Shown here: positions 17,588 through 26,682 of the stretch, piece by piece | How positions within the stretch are numbered: position 1 is the first letter of the stretch | How the letters are laid out: every line of letters begins with the position of its first letter | Source of the DNA: Halobacteriales archaeon QH_6_64_20 | GTDB lineage: Archaea; Halobacteriota; Halobacteria; Halobacteriales; Halococcaceae | Reading direction: 5' to 3' | Length of the DNA: 47,385 bases | NCBI GenBank assembly: GCA_003021235.1 | Contig: PXQR01000142.1 | Coordinates: forward strand, 2,406-49,790 | The notes under the pieces: model-generated | Databases searched by the model: none | What the model saw: only the letters and a program-made list of their open reading frames with translations | What the model was told of the DNA's origin: nothing | Translations under genes and position numbers: made by a program

Positions 17588-18839
17588 CGACGTGCTCGTG
17601 ATCGGGGGCGGACTCGCCGGCATGACGAGCGCGCTCGCCGCCGCCGAAGAGGGCGTCAGGGTTCGACTGCTCTCCTACAAGAAGAGCACGTTACGGAACG
17701 CGAGCGGGCTGATCGATCTCTTAGGGTACGCCGACGGCGGGATCGTCGCCGACCCGTTCGAGGCCATCCCGGCGCTCCACGAGGGCCACCCCTACGAGCG
17801 GGTCGGCGTCGAACGAGTCAGGGAGGGGCTCGACCTGTTCGACGAGAGCGTCGGCGCGAGCTACCTGGGGGGCCACACCGATCGCAACGCCCTCGTTCCC
17901 ACGTACGGCGGCACGGTGAAACCCACGGCCAGGTACCCGGTGAGCACGGCGGCGGGGCTCGCGAGCGACGCTCGTCCGGTTCTTCTGCTCGGGTTCGAGG
18001 CGCTGTCAGCGTTCGACGCACCGCTCGCCGCCGAGCACTTGCGAGCGGCGGGCGTCCCCTTCGACGTGCGCGGCGTGAGCATCGAGTTCCCCAAACGATT
18101 CCGCGCGGACGCGACGGCGATGCGCTTCGCGCGGGCGCTCGACCGCGACGAACCGGCCGACGACGCGGATATCGGGACCAGAGCGGCGCTCGTCGAGGAA
18201 ATCAAGGACCACCTCGACGGTGCCGAACGGGTCGGCGTGCCGGCGCTGCTCGGCGACGAGGACCCCGAAGAGGTGCGGGGCACGCTCGAATCGGGGTTGG
18301 GAGTCGACGTCTTCGAGGTCCCGATGGGGCCGCCGAGCCTGCCTGGACTCAGGCTCGAAGACCGACTGTACGACGCGCTCGACGACGCCGGCGTCCGCGT
18401 CAGAACGGGGAACCCCGTCGTCGAGTTCGATCCCGATGATGGGTATATTACGACCGTCTACACTGATCGCAATGGCCAGCACGTTCCCTTCGAAGCGGAA
18501 GAGATCGTCCTCGCCACCGGCGGACTCGTCGGAAAGGGCGTGAAATCCGATCGGCAAGCGGTCTACGAACCGGTCTTCGACTGTCACGTTCCCCATCCCG
18601 AGGACCGCTACGAGTGGTTTCGTGACGGCGCGTTCGACGATCACCCCTTCGCTCGCTTCGGCGTCAGTGTCGATCGGGACCTACGCCCGCTCGACGCCGA
18701 CGGCGGAGTCGAGTACGAGAACCTCCGGGCCGCAGGTAGCGTACTCGGCGGCTACGACCTGGCGGCGGAGAAATCCGGCAGCGGCGTCTCGATCGCGACC
18801 GGCTACGCCGCCGGCCGGGCCGCAGGGGAGTGCGCGTGA
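17574..18839 (+). CDS. glpB: Anaerobic-type glycerol-3-phosphate dehydrogenase subunit B
   Basis: 421 residues from a GTG inside the end of glpA. It has an N-terminal FAD-binding [17 protein letters not shown], the [19 protein letters not shown] segment and the C-terminal [16 protein letters not shown] typical of GlpB. It forms the membrane-associated GlpABC complex that passes electrons from glycerol-3-phosphate to quinone. The overlap on both sides (14 nt with glpA, 4 nt with glpC) indicates one translationally coupled operon. No glpK or glycerol facilitator gene lies in this window. Confidence 0.92.
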   Translation: MAISDDVLVIGGGLAGMTSALAAAEEGVRVRLLSYKKSTLRNASGLIDLLGYADGGIVADPFEAIPALHEGHPYERVGVERVREGLDLFDESVGASYLGGHTDRNALVPTYGGTVKPTARYPVSTAAGLASDARPVLLLGFEALSAFDAPLAAEHLRAAGVPFDVRGVSIEFPKRFRADATAMRFARALDRDEPADDADIGTRAALVEEIKDHLDGAERVGVPALLGDEDPEEVRGTLESGLGVDVFEVPMGPPSLPGLRLEDRLYDALDDAGVRVRTGNPVVEFDPDDGYITTVYTDRNGQHVPFEAEEIVLATGGLVGKGVKSDRQAVYEPVFDCHVPHPEDRYEWFRDGAFDDHPFARFGVSVDRDLRPLDADGGVEYENLRAAGSVLGGYDLAAEKSGSGVSIATGYAAGRAAGECA

Positions 18840-20197
18840 CTCCGAGAGGGTTCGATACCGAGTTCGACCCCGCCCAGGTCTTCGACGACCCGACCGAGAT
18901 GGATCTCAGGCCAGGGGCCGATAACTGCTATAAGTGTTCGACCTGCGATACGTCCTGTCCGGTCGCCGAGGTCGACGACGACTTCCCGGGCCCGAAGTTC
19001 CAGGGTCCCGAGCAGTGGCGACTCAAGAAGGGCGACGATCGGGACATCGACCCGTCGATCACCGACTGCTCGAACTGCATGCGGTGTGATAACGTCTGTC
19101 CGTCCTCGGTGCCCCTCTCCCAGATGCACAACACCGCCCGCGGGGAGTACGTCGAGGGTCAGGCCCCCTCGCTGTGGAGCGCAGAGGACGCGCTCGCCGA
19201 CGGCGAGTTCCGGGAAGCGCTGTCGTACCTGCGGGGCGTCCCTTCCGAGCTATCGATCGAGTTCGTTCGCAATCGCGTATTGTCTAACTACGGGACGATG
19301 GCCGGTCTCGGAAGCGAGGTGCCCCGGCTGACGAACCTCGTGATGGGGAGTCGGGTCACGAAATGGGTGAACGATCGGTTCTTCGGGATCACGGCCGAAC
19401 GCGACTTCCCGGAGTTCGCTACCCAGACCTTCCGGGAGTGGTGGCGCGAGCGCGGCGGCCCGAAAGTAGAGAGCGCCGACAAACGGGTCGCGTATTTCCA
19501 CGGCGACTACTCGAACTACAACACCCCGGAGGTCGCGAAAGCGATGGTTCGCGTGTACGAGTTCTTCGGCTACGAAGTGCGGGTGCCGACCCAGCGGTGT
19601 TCGGGCACGCCGATGTTCGCGAACGGGATGCTCCGGGACGCTCGCCGTGCGGCGGCAGTCAATATCAGTAATCTCTCCGATTTCGTCGATCGGGGCTACG
19701 ACGTTATCGCTTCGTGTACGTCGTGTTCGATGGCATTGGGCCAGGAGTACCCCGAACTGTTCGATATCGAGGGCACCCAGGAGGTCTCGACACACACCTA
19801 CGAGGCGCTCGAATACCTCCGAATCCACGAGGACCTGGAGGACGAACTGCGCGACGCCGACGTCGAGTTCCCGGATCTGGCCTATCACGCGCCGTGTCAC
19901 GCGCGTAATCAGGGCCTCGATCGCCAAGCGGTCGAGCTGTTCGGCGAGCTCGATTCCCTCGAAGTAGAGGACGTCGGCGACTCGTGTTCGGGCATCTCGG
20001 GGACGTACGGCTGGAAGACCGAAAAGTACGACACATCGATGCAGATCGGCGAGGAGATGTTCGAACACATGCACGACGCGACTGGCGAGACAGGCCTCAC
20101 CGAGTGTCCGACCTGTGCGATGCAGATGGGCCACGGCACGGGCTATGAGATCCGTCACCCGCTCGAAGTCGTAGAAGCCGCGCTGGTCGACCAGTAG
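18836..20197 (+). CDS. glpC: Anaerobic-type glycerol-3-phosphate dehydrogenase iron-sulfur subunit C
   Basis: 453 residues from the GTG in the GTGA overlap with glpB; a GTG at 18830 is an alternative start. Two [4Fe-4S] motifs are complete: CYKCSTCDTSCPV and CSNCMRCDNVCP. They are followed by two CCG domains (SCTSCSMAL, YHAPCHARNQG, DSCSGISGTYG, ECPTCAMQMGHGTG) as in heterodisulfide-reductase-like electron carriers. It anchors GlpAB and links it to the quinone pool. Unlike glpA, no missing block was noticed. Confidence 0.93.
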   Translation: MTPRGFDTEFDPAQVFDDPTEMDLRPGADNCYKCSTCDTSCPVAEVDDDFPGPKFQGPEQWRLKKGDDRDIDPSITDCSNCMRCDNVCPSSVPLSQMHNTARGEYVEGQAPSLWSAEDALADGEFREALSYLRGVPSELSIEFVRNRVLSNYGTMAGLGSEVPRLTNLVMGSRVTKWVNDRFFGITAERDFPEFATQTFREWWRERGGPKVESADKRVAYFHGDYSNYNTPEVAKAMVRVYEFFGYEVRVPTQRCSGTPMFANGMLRDARRAAAVNISNLSDFVDRGYDVIASCTSCSMALGQEYPELFDIEGTQEVSTHTYEALEYLRIHEDLEDELRDADVEFPDLAYHAPCHARNQGLDRQAVELFGELDSLEVEDVGDSCSGISGTYGWKTEKYDTSMQIGEEMFEHMHDATGETGLTECPTCAMQMGHGTGYEIRHPLEVVEAALVDQ

Positions 20198-20472
20198 GTA
20201 CGGCGTCCGTGCTGGTACCTCGCCCGATCACCGGACTCGGGTCGGGCCGGGGCGCGTCGAGCGTCAACGGGACCGAACGACTCCCCTGCCGATTCGCCTG
20301 CCGGTCCGTTCGCCGGCGTCGGCCGACGGGCCGAAGTCGTTTTACGACCCGTTTACTCCGTTGCCGCTGGCGTAGCTGTCGTCCCGCCGTCCTCCGGCGC
20401 TCGTTGGCGTAACGATCGTCGATCGCGGCTCATGGGAGCAAGACTAAGGAACCCCTCCGATATGACCGAGCC

Positions 20473-21759
20473 GTGTTACCGGCGGTCCCGGAGACGCTTG
20501 CGCGCACCGCCCGGAAGTACTCCGATCGCGAGGCGATCGTCTACCCGCGTACCGACACCCGGCTGGCGTACGCGGCCCTCGACGAACGCGCGAGCCGTTT
20601 CGCGAACGCCCTGCGTGAGCGCGGCGTCGAGAAAGGAGAAACCGTCTCGGTGTTCATGTATAACTCCGGGTCGTTCGTGACCGCGATCTTCGGGATCTCG
20701 CGAGCAGGGGCGCTTTTCAGCCCCGTCAACTACCGGCTCGCTCCCGCCGAGGCGGCGTACGTCTTCGGGGACGCCGACGCGAGAACGGTACTGTTCGACG
20801 CAGAAACCCGCGAGACCGTCGAAGCGGGCCAGGAGTGTTTCGACGGCGTCGAACGCCACGTCTACGCGGGCGAGACCGACGCGAGCGACAGGAGCGATGG
20901 GAGCGACGGCGAGAGCGACGACCCACCGACGTTCGCCGAGGCGTTCGACGATCCGGTGGCGGGCAGCGACCCCGAGCCACCCGAGGTCGAAATCGACGCG
21001 AGCGACACCTGGGCGATCATGTACACGAGCGGGACGACCGGCCGCCCGAAGGGAGTGTGCCATTCCCACGAGAACGGACCTACCACGACCTCGTGATGGC
21101 GATGGGCGACACGGACTACACGCAGGTCGGGATCGTCCTGATGCCGCTCTATCACAACGCGGCGCTCAACTGTGCGTTATTGCCCCGGGTTGAACCTCGG
21201 GGCGAAGAGCGTCGTACTGCACGACTTCGGCGCCGAACGCGCTCTTCAGGTCGTCGACGAGGAAGGCGTCACGCAGATGAGCCTCCCCTCGCGGACCTGG
21301 CGCGCAGTGCTCGACGAGCGCGAGACGGGAGCGTTCAACGGCTCCAGTCTCGAACGGCTCTCGTACGGCACCTCGGCGATGCCCCGACCGTTGCTCGAAG
21401 AACTCGTCGACGAGTTCGGCGAGAACGTCAGTACCGCCTACGGGATGACCGAGATGGGACCGGTTGCGACGGCGATCCGCCCCGAGGACGTCCTCTACGC
21501 ACACTCCGGAGTCGAGAACGTCGCAGTCGTCGGCGAAGAGGACGAACAATGGGGGAACAAGATCGTCGCGTTCGTCGTCCGCGCCGACGCTGACGACGGG
21601 ATCGGTGCCGACGACCTCACCGCCGAGGAACTCGACGCCTACTGTACCGGACGCGACGAACTCGCCGACTTCAAGCGCCCGCGGTCGTACTACTTCGTCG
21701 ACGAACTCCCCAGGAATCCGAGCGGCAAGCTCCGCGAACGCGCCGACGGAGGCGAGTGA
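20473..21759 (+). pseudogene. AMP-dependent acyl-CoA synthetase/ligase with two frameshifts and a large internal deletion
   Basis: An ANL-superfamily enzyme remnant. The first part to about 21076 contains SVFMYNSGSFVTAIFG and the P-loop-like YTSGTTGRPKG. The frame then shifts at 21076-21081, and YHDLVMAMGDTDYTQVG and LYHNAALN follow in another frame. It shifts again within the CCCCGGG run at 21183-21189 (one extra C restores the third frame, LNLGAKSVVLHDFGAE). After TAYGMTEMGP the sequence jumps at about 21485 from IRPED to VLYAHSGVENVAVVG, so about 90-100 residues including the TGD and GGENIYP-type motifs are absent. The C-terminal lysine motif PSGKLRER remains. The start is uncertain: an ATG at 20462 is out of frame by one base. 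Confidence 0.85.
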
Positions 21760-21813
21760 GCGACCGTCGGTGGATTCACCCACCGAAATCCGGAAGCGAG
21801 GGTCGGGCGGCGG

Positions 21814-22284
21814 TTACAGCGTCCACCGTCCGGTTTCGGTCCCGCAGTCGTCGCAGACGGTGATACGAGCCTCACCGCCGGCTGCCGATTCGATTCGCTG
21901 CGGGGTCCGCTCGCCACAGGTGTCACACTCGCGGAGCTTCTCCTGATCGCCGTACTCGAGGGGAGCGCCGAGGGCAAGCGCGATCACCCGTTCGTCGCCC
22001 TCGTTGGTGCCGCGCCGGTACTTCCCCGGCGGAAACCGGATTACCTCGCCCGCCGCTACGAGGACCGATCCCGCTTCGGTCTCGAACGTGACCGTTCCGG
22101 ACTGGACGTAGAACAGGTCCTCTTGGATCTCGTGGACGTGGTACGCGTAGGCGAAGCTGTCGCCCAGTTCGAGTTCGTAGTAGTTGATCGCGAGGTCCGT
22201 CGTGCCTACCGATTCGGTCAGCGGTCGCATAACCGCCGCTGGCTGGATAACTCGATTCACGTCCTCGACTCCGACGTGCTCCAT
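21814..22284 (-). CDS. Cupin-domain protein with C-terminal zinc ribbon
   Basis: 156 residues from the ATG at 22284 (MEHVGVEDV). Residues about 35-115 form one cupin barrel: HVHEIQEDLFYVQSG is the metal-site motif 1 and VIRFPPGKYRRGTNEG the second. The C terminus carries two CxxC knuckles, CDTCGERTP and CDDCGTETG, about 22 residues apart, a probable zinc ribbon. The cupin suggests small-molecule binding or an enzymatic role; the ribbon suggests a protein or nucleic-acid contact. The function is unknown. It is convergent with the acyl-CoA synthetase remnant. Confidence 0.8.
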   Translation of the reverse strand: MEHVGVEDVNRVIQPAAVMRPLTESVGTTDLAINYYELELGDSFAYAYHVHEIQEDLFYVQSGTVTFETEAGSVLVAAGEVIRFPPGKYRRGTNEGDERVIALALGAPLEYGDQEKLRECDTCGERTPQRIESAAGGEARITVCDDCGTETGRWTL

Positions 22285-22535
22285 GATCGAGAGTGCGAAC
22301 AGGGCCACAAAACGGTACCTTTCCGCCGAACGCCCGTCGTCAGTGTCTCACCCCGTCGTGATTCCCGTCCGTCGTGATCGTGAACCACGGATCGACACCG
22401 CGTCGGGCAGAGGGAGGCCCGCCCACGGGCTCGTTCGGCCCGTACGAGGGCCCGGGCATACCGGGCTCGGTGCTACGGATCGAACGGACAAGGGGGCGAC
22501 GAGCGGGTCCGGTGCGGTGCGGTTCCCCGACACGT

Positions 22536-22607
22536 GGTGTGAACAGTAACCGACTACGCGGTGTGAACGGTGGCCGACGAGGCGAGGTGAACGTCCGGCC
22601 GAGCGCC
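22536..22607. repeat. Three tandem 24-bp repeats downstream of the gamma-glutamyltransferase gene
   Basis: Units start at 22536, 22560 and 22584 with GGTGTGAAC, GGTGTGAAC and GAGGTGAAC, each followed by a CCGA core. The first two units match at about 18 of 24 positions and the third is more diverged. They lie in the 340-bp gap between the cupin and gamma-glutamyltransferase genes, which otherwise shows only a GC-rich inverted stretch around 22445-22470 and no coding sequence. Confidence 0.6.
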
Positions 22608-22624
22608 TGGAGATCGCCGCCCGA

Positions 22625-24253
22625 TCAGTAGCCGATTGCGACGCCGTCCTTTCGAGGCTCGGTCGCGCCCGAGAGCACGCCCTCACGATTTCGGACGAGT
22701 TGGCCGCCGCCGAACGCGCTCGGCGGTGCCACCGTGACGTCGTGGCCGCGCCGCGCGAGGGCGGTAAGCACCTCGGGATCGAAGCGGGATTCGACCGCCA
22801 GCCGGCCGTCCTCGCGGTAGCGCCACCGCGGCGCGTCGAGCGCGGCCTGAAGCGACCGATCGCCGTCGAGTAGGTGAGAGAGCACCTGGAGGTGGCCCTG
22901 AGGCTGCATGTATCCACCCATGACCCCGAACGCGAGCCAGTCTTCAGTGTCCAGTTTCGCGAGGCCCGGAATCAGGGTGTGAAAGGGGCGCTTTCCGGGC
23001 GCTAAGGAGTTGGGATGCTCGGGATCGAGCGAGAAGGACGCGCCACGGTTCTGGAGGGCAATCCCGGTATCGCCGGCGACGAGACCGCTCCCGAAGCCCG
23101 CGAACCGGGAGTTGATGTAGGAGACGACGTTGCCCGCCTCGTCGGCGACACAGAGCAACACGGTATCGGCGTCTTCGGCACCGGAATCGGGTATCCCGAC
23201 GCCGACTTCGGCGGCCGGCGTTGCTTGCTCGGTAATTCCCTCGGCGCGTTCTGCAGCGTAAGCCTTCTCGTGTAACGGCGGGATGGTCTCGTACTCGGGG
23301 TCAGTGGTATAGAAATGGCCGTCGTGGAAGGCGCGTTTCATCGCCTCGGCGGAGTAATGGATCGAGTCGGCCGACCCGGGCGGGTGTTCGCCGGCATCCA
23401 CGGCTTCGGCGAGGTTGAGCGCTTCGAGCGCGAGGAGTCCTTGATTGTTCGGTCCCAGCTCGTAGATCTCCGCGCCGCCGTAGGTCGTCGACACCGGATT
23501 AACGAACTCGGGTGTAAAGGCGGCGAGGTCGGCTTCGGCGAGAAAGCCCCCCTTCTCCCTGACTTCGGCGGCGATCGCCTCGCCCACTTCGCCCTCGTAG
23601 AGCACGTCCGCGCCCTCCGCGGCGATCCGCTCCATCGTCCGGCCGAGTTTCTCTAGTCGCGCCTTCTCGCCGGCCGCCGGTGCACGACCGGCGGGCAGGA
23701 AGGCCTCGCGAGCGTGCTCGTCGGTAAAGAGGTTCTCAGCGGCCTTCCAGTGGTGGGCGATCACGGGCGAAACCGGGTAACCCTCGGTGGCGTACTCGAT
23801 CGCAGGTTCGAGCACGTCGGCGAGGGTCAAACTTCCAAGTTCGGAGATCGTCGCCTCCCAGCCGCGAGCCGTTCCCGGCACGGTCACGGTATGCGGTCCG
23901 GTGAAGGGCATTTCGGCGTCGGCGGGGTCCGCATCCGAGTCGGCGATCGAGTCTCGCACGTTCTCGATCGTCGCCTCGTCCGGCGCGCCCCCACAGCTCC
24001 GCAGTCCGCCGATCTCGTCGTCCGCGGTACGGTAGAGCGCGAAGACGTCCCCGCCGAGTCCGGTAGACGTGGGTTCGACGACGTTGAGCGCCGCGGCGGT
24101 TGCCACGGCGGCGTCGAAGGCGTTGCCGCCGTCGCGAAGCACCGAGACGCCGGCCTCGGCGGCGAGCGGCTGGCTCGTTGCGACCATTCCTCGCGAGGCG
24201 TACGCCACCGAGCGCCGGGAAGCGAACCGATCGAGATCGACCGTATCGTCCAT
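22625..24253 (-). CDS. ggt: Gamma-glutamyltransferase / acylase family Ntn-hydrolase
   Basis: 542 residues from the ATG at 24253. The family motifs are GMVATSQPLAAEAG, GGNAFDAAVATAAAL, STGLGGDVFAL and GPHTVTVPG. The self-cleavage and catalytic Thr lies in DADTVLLCVADEAGN, followed by SRFAGFGSGLV and LQNRGASF. The precursor is expected to cleave before that Thr into large and small subunits. No signal peptide is visible. Possible roles are gamma-glutamyl (thiol) turnover, relevant because haloarchaea use gamma-glutamylcysteine, or a cephalosporin-acylase-like amidase role; the substrate cannot be read from sequence. Confidence 0.9.
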   Translation of the reverse strand: MDDTVDLDRFASRRSVAYASRGMVATSQPLAAEAGVSVLRDGGNAFDAAVATAAALNVVEPTSTGLGGDVFALYRTADDEIGGLRSCGGAPDEATIENVRDSIADSDADPADAEMPFTGPHTVTVPGTARGWEATISELGSLTLADVLEPAIEYATEGYPVSPVIAHHWKAAENLFTDEHAREAFLPAGRAPAAGEKARLEKLGRTMERIAAEGADVLYEGEVGEAIAAEVREKGGFLAEADLAAFTPEFVNPVSTTYGGAEIYELGPNNQGLLALEALNLAEAVDAGEHPPGSADSIHYSAEAMKRAFHDGHFYTTDPEYETIPPLHEKAYAAERAEGITEQATPAAEVGVGIPDSGAEDADTVLLCVADEAGNVVSYINSRFAGFGSGLVAGDTGIALQNRGASFSLDPEHPNSLAPGKRPFHTLIPGLAKLDTEDWLAFGVMGGYMQPQGHLQVLSHLLDGDRSLQAALDAPRWRYREDGRLAVESRFDPEVLTALARRGHDVTVAPPSAFGGGQLVRNREGVLSGATEPRKDGVAIGY

Positions 24254-24402
24254 GGTACGGCGTGTCGGCGAGTGGGTATAATAGTCCCACCGGATTCGGC
24301 CCCGGATCGATACCGGCCGAGCAGTGGAATTCGAGAGGATCGCTCGGTTCATCGGCTCCGTGCTACTCGGGACGCTTGCTCAGGGGAGCCGGCGGCGGAG
24401 AC

Positions 24403-25251
24403 CTAATCGAAGAGCGTCCGGAGAAATGACAGCCCCTCGCGCGCGAGGGCGTCCTGGCTGTCGGCCAGCGGCCGCCAGATAGCGGCCGCACGGGCGATCG
24501 ACTCGACTTCGGGGGTAAAGGACTCGATGACTACCTGGTCGTCGTACCCGACGTCGGCCAGCGCGTCGCCGACCGGCGACCACTCGATGTGGCCGCTCCC
24601 CGGCGCGCCCCGGTCGTTGCCGCAAGCGTGGACGTGCCCGATACGGTCGCCGGCCGTCCTGATCGCGGCGGGCAATGACTTCTCTTCGATGTTCATGTGG
24701 AACGTATCGAGCAGGAGCTGACAGGACGGGGAGTCGACGCGATCGACGACCTCGGTAGTCCCCTCGACGGTATTGAAGACGCTGGTCTCGAACCGGTTGA
24801 GCGGTTCGACACACAGTGTCACTTCTCGGTCGGCCGCGTACGCCGACAGTTCTTCGAGTTGGGCGACGACGTCGTCGACGGCGGCGGTCCGTTCCGCGTC
24901 GTTCATCCGCCAGGTCCGGCCGACCGCGGAGTAAAGCGGCCCCACCACGCGGTCGGCCTCCATCGTCGCGGCGGTGTCGACGCAGTGGCGAACGTAGTCC
25001 CGACCGTTCTCGCGTACGTCTTCGTCGTCGCTGAGCAGGTCCCGCTCGTCGGTCATCGCCACCACGACGCTCCCGTCGAGGTCGTGATCGGAGAGGACCG
25101 ATCCCGCCCGCTCGTAATCGAACCCGTCTCGCTCCTCGATGGGGAACTCGACAACGTCGAAGCCCGTCTCGGCGGCGCGGGGCACTAGCCTCTCGATACG
25201 CTCGTCCGTCATGGATGCACCCCACACCCACAGGTTGACACCGACTCGCAT
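24403..25251 (-). CDS. Sugar isomerase/epimerase TIM barrel, ketose 3-epimerase-like
   Basis: 282 residues. It starts MRVGVNLWVWG and has the metal- and substrate-site motifs of the D-tagatose/D-psicose 3-epimerase group: CVEPLNRFETSVFNT (metal Glu), LLLDTFHMNIEE (Asp, His), HVHACGNDRGAPGSGHIEW and VVIESF (final Glu). It probably epimerises a ketose or isomerises a related sugar; the exact substrate is unknown. It is divergent from the ABC transporter lipoprotein with a 129-bp shared control region, so its substrate may be the transported sugar. Confidence 0.85.
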   Translation of the reverse strand: MRVGVNLWVWGASMTDERIERLVPRAAETGFDVVEFPIEERDGFDYERAGSVLSDHDLDGSVVVAMTDERDLLSDDEDVRENGRDYVRHCVDTAATMEADRVVGPLYSAVGRTWRMNDAERTAAVDDVVAQLEELSAYAADREVTLCVEPLNRFETSVFNTVEGTTEVVDRVDSPSCQLLLDTFHMNIEEKSLPAAIRTAGDRIGHVHACGNDRGAPGSGHIEWSPVGDALADVGYDDQVVIESFTPEVESIARAAAIWRPLADSQDALAREGLSFLRTLFD

Positions 25252-25350
25252 GATATCGATCGGTTCGACGAGACCGGTCTAAACGTTTGTGACGCAGGGT
25301 CGTTCGGTGGGTTCAGTGTTTCTGACGTGCTAGTGTGTAACGAACAAACT

Positions 25351-25357
25351 ATTATAT
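25351..25357 (+). promoter_or_regulatory. TATA box of the sugar ABC transporter operon
   Basis: ATTATAT lies 24-30 nt before the ATG at 25381, the spacing expected for a leaderless transcript. It sits in the 129-bp region shared with the divergent epimerase gene. Confidence 0.55.
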
Positions 25358-25380
25358 CGGGGAAAACTAGCGAGTAGGGT

Positions 25381-26676
25381 ATGGCAATCGATCGCCAGGA
25401 ACTCAGAGAAAACGGTGCGTTCTCGATCGAGTTGGGTGTCTCACGCCGGAAGCTCATCAAGCAGTTGGGTGCGCTCGGCGCGGCGAGCGGGTTGGCCGGC
25501 TGTTCCGGACTGCTCCAGGGGGGCGGAACTACCGGTGGCGGAGGCCAGAGCGGTGGTGGGAACGACAGTGGCGGCGGGAATCAGAGCAGTGGTGGAAGCA
25601 CGGGCGGACAGCCGCTACAGGACTTCGAGTTCTCGCGCATCCCGATGGTGCCGCCGCCGACGGCACCGATCGACAACGCGAACCCGGATACCGGGGTGGA
25701 ACGACGCGCGGAGTTCGTGATCCAGAACGTGGCGAACCCGTTTTTTACACCGCTGATCGCCGGGTTCAACGACGCGCTCAATCAGTTCGGTTGGAACGGC
25801 GGTGTCAACGGTCCTTCAGGCGGGACCCAGAGTCAGAGCCAGCAGATCGAGATCATCAACACGACGATCGATCAGCTCCAGGGCGGCCGGGACGTGTTGG
25901 TGACTACGATCCTCGACGGCCAGGCCTATATCGACCCGATCCAGCGCGCGCTCGACAACGACATCGCGGTTATTAATGGCCACTCGACGCCGGCCGAGGA
26001 GGACTGGAATAACGACATCATGCGCGAGAACTTCACGTATAAGGACTCGAACATGATCGTCCCCCACGTCGGCATCAGGGACACGCGAGGTGGGGTCGCG
26101 ATGGCCGCGGAAGCCTACGACCGAATGGGAAGCAAACTCGACGCCGACCAGTACACCGTCCTGTTCGGCAACGGACTTCCCGGCAACCCCGCCGTTACCC
26201 GTCGCGTCGATCCCGGCGCGCGGGAGTTCCTGGCCACGAAGGACGACGTGACCATGATCGAAGAGACCTTGGATGTCACAACCGAGTTCGGCGAGGCCCA
26301 AAGCCGCGTCGAGAGCCGGCTGTCGACCAATCAGGACATTAACGTCGTGCTCGGAGCCGGCTTCTGGACGGCCGTCGGGGCCTCGCAAGCCGTCGAGAGC
26401 GGGAACGTCAGTCGCGACCTCGTCATCGGCGGGTTCGATCTGACCGAAGCTGTCCTGACGAGCATTAGAGATGGTAGCATCGACTTCACGATGGGACAGG
26501 ACCCCTACGGACAGGGATTCCTCAACGTACCGCTCGCGTGGATGTACTTAGAGCGCGGTATCGAGATGAAACACCTCGAGTTCGGCGTGACGTTCATCGA
26601 CGAGAGCAACGTCGAGTACGCGCTTCAGCGAAACGTCTGGAGCGAGCTCCGTGACTGGCAGGAACAGAACCTCTGA
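25381..26676 (+). CDS. Ribose-type (CUT2) ABC transporter substrate-binding lipoprotein
   Basis: 431 residues. The N terminus has a Tat-type twin Arg (SRRKLIKQLGALG, Arg22-Arg23) followed by a lipobox LAGC with Cys41, so it is exported folded and lipid-anchored. A Gly/Ser/Asn linker (about 48-82) precedes a periplasmic-binding-protein type-1 domain: VIQNVANPFFTPLIAGF near the start, the VGIRDTRGGVAMA hinge region and GGFDLTEAVLTSI. The fold matches ribose/galactose/autoinducer-2-type binding proteins; the ligand is unknown. The ATPase gene starts 6 nt after its stop. Confidence 0.9.
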   Translation: MAIDRQELRENGAFSIELGVSRRKLIKQLGALGAASGLAGCSGLLQGGGTTGGGGQSGGGNDSGGGNQSSGGSTGGQPLQDFEFSRIPMVPPPTAPIDNANPDTGVERRAEFVIQNVANPFFTPLIAGFNDALNQFGWNGGVNGPSGGTQSQSQQIEIINTTIDQLQGGRDVLVTTILDGQAYIDPIQRALDNDIAVINGHSTPAEEDWNNDIMRENFTYKDSNMIVPHVGIRDTRGGVAMAAEAYDRMGSKLDADQYTVLFGNGLPGNPAVTRRVDPGAREFLATKDDVTMIEETLDVTTEFGEAQSRVESRLSTNQDINVVLGAGFWTAVGASQAVESGNVSRDLVIGGFDLTEAVLTSIRDGSIDFTMGQDPYGQGFLNVPLAWMYLERGIEMKHLEFGVTFIDESNVEYALQRNVWSELRDWQEQNL

Positions 26677-26682
26677 GACGTC

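Noticed and set aside
22536..22607. CRISPR array
   Set aside because: Only three units with 24-bp period and no spacer structure; they are directly adjacent tandem repeats.
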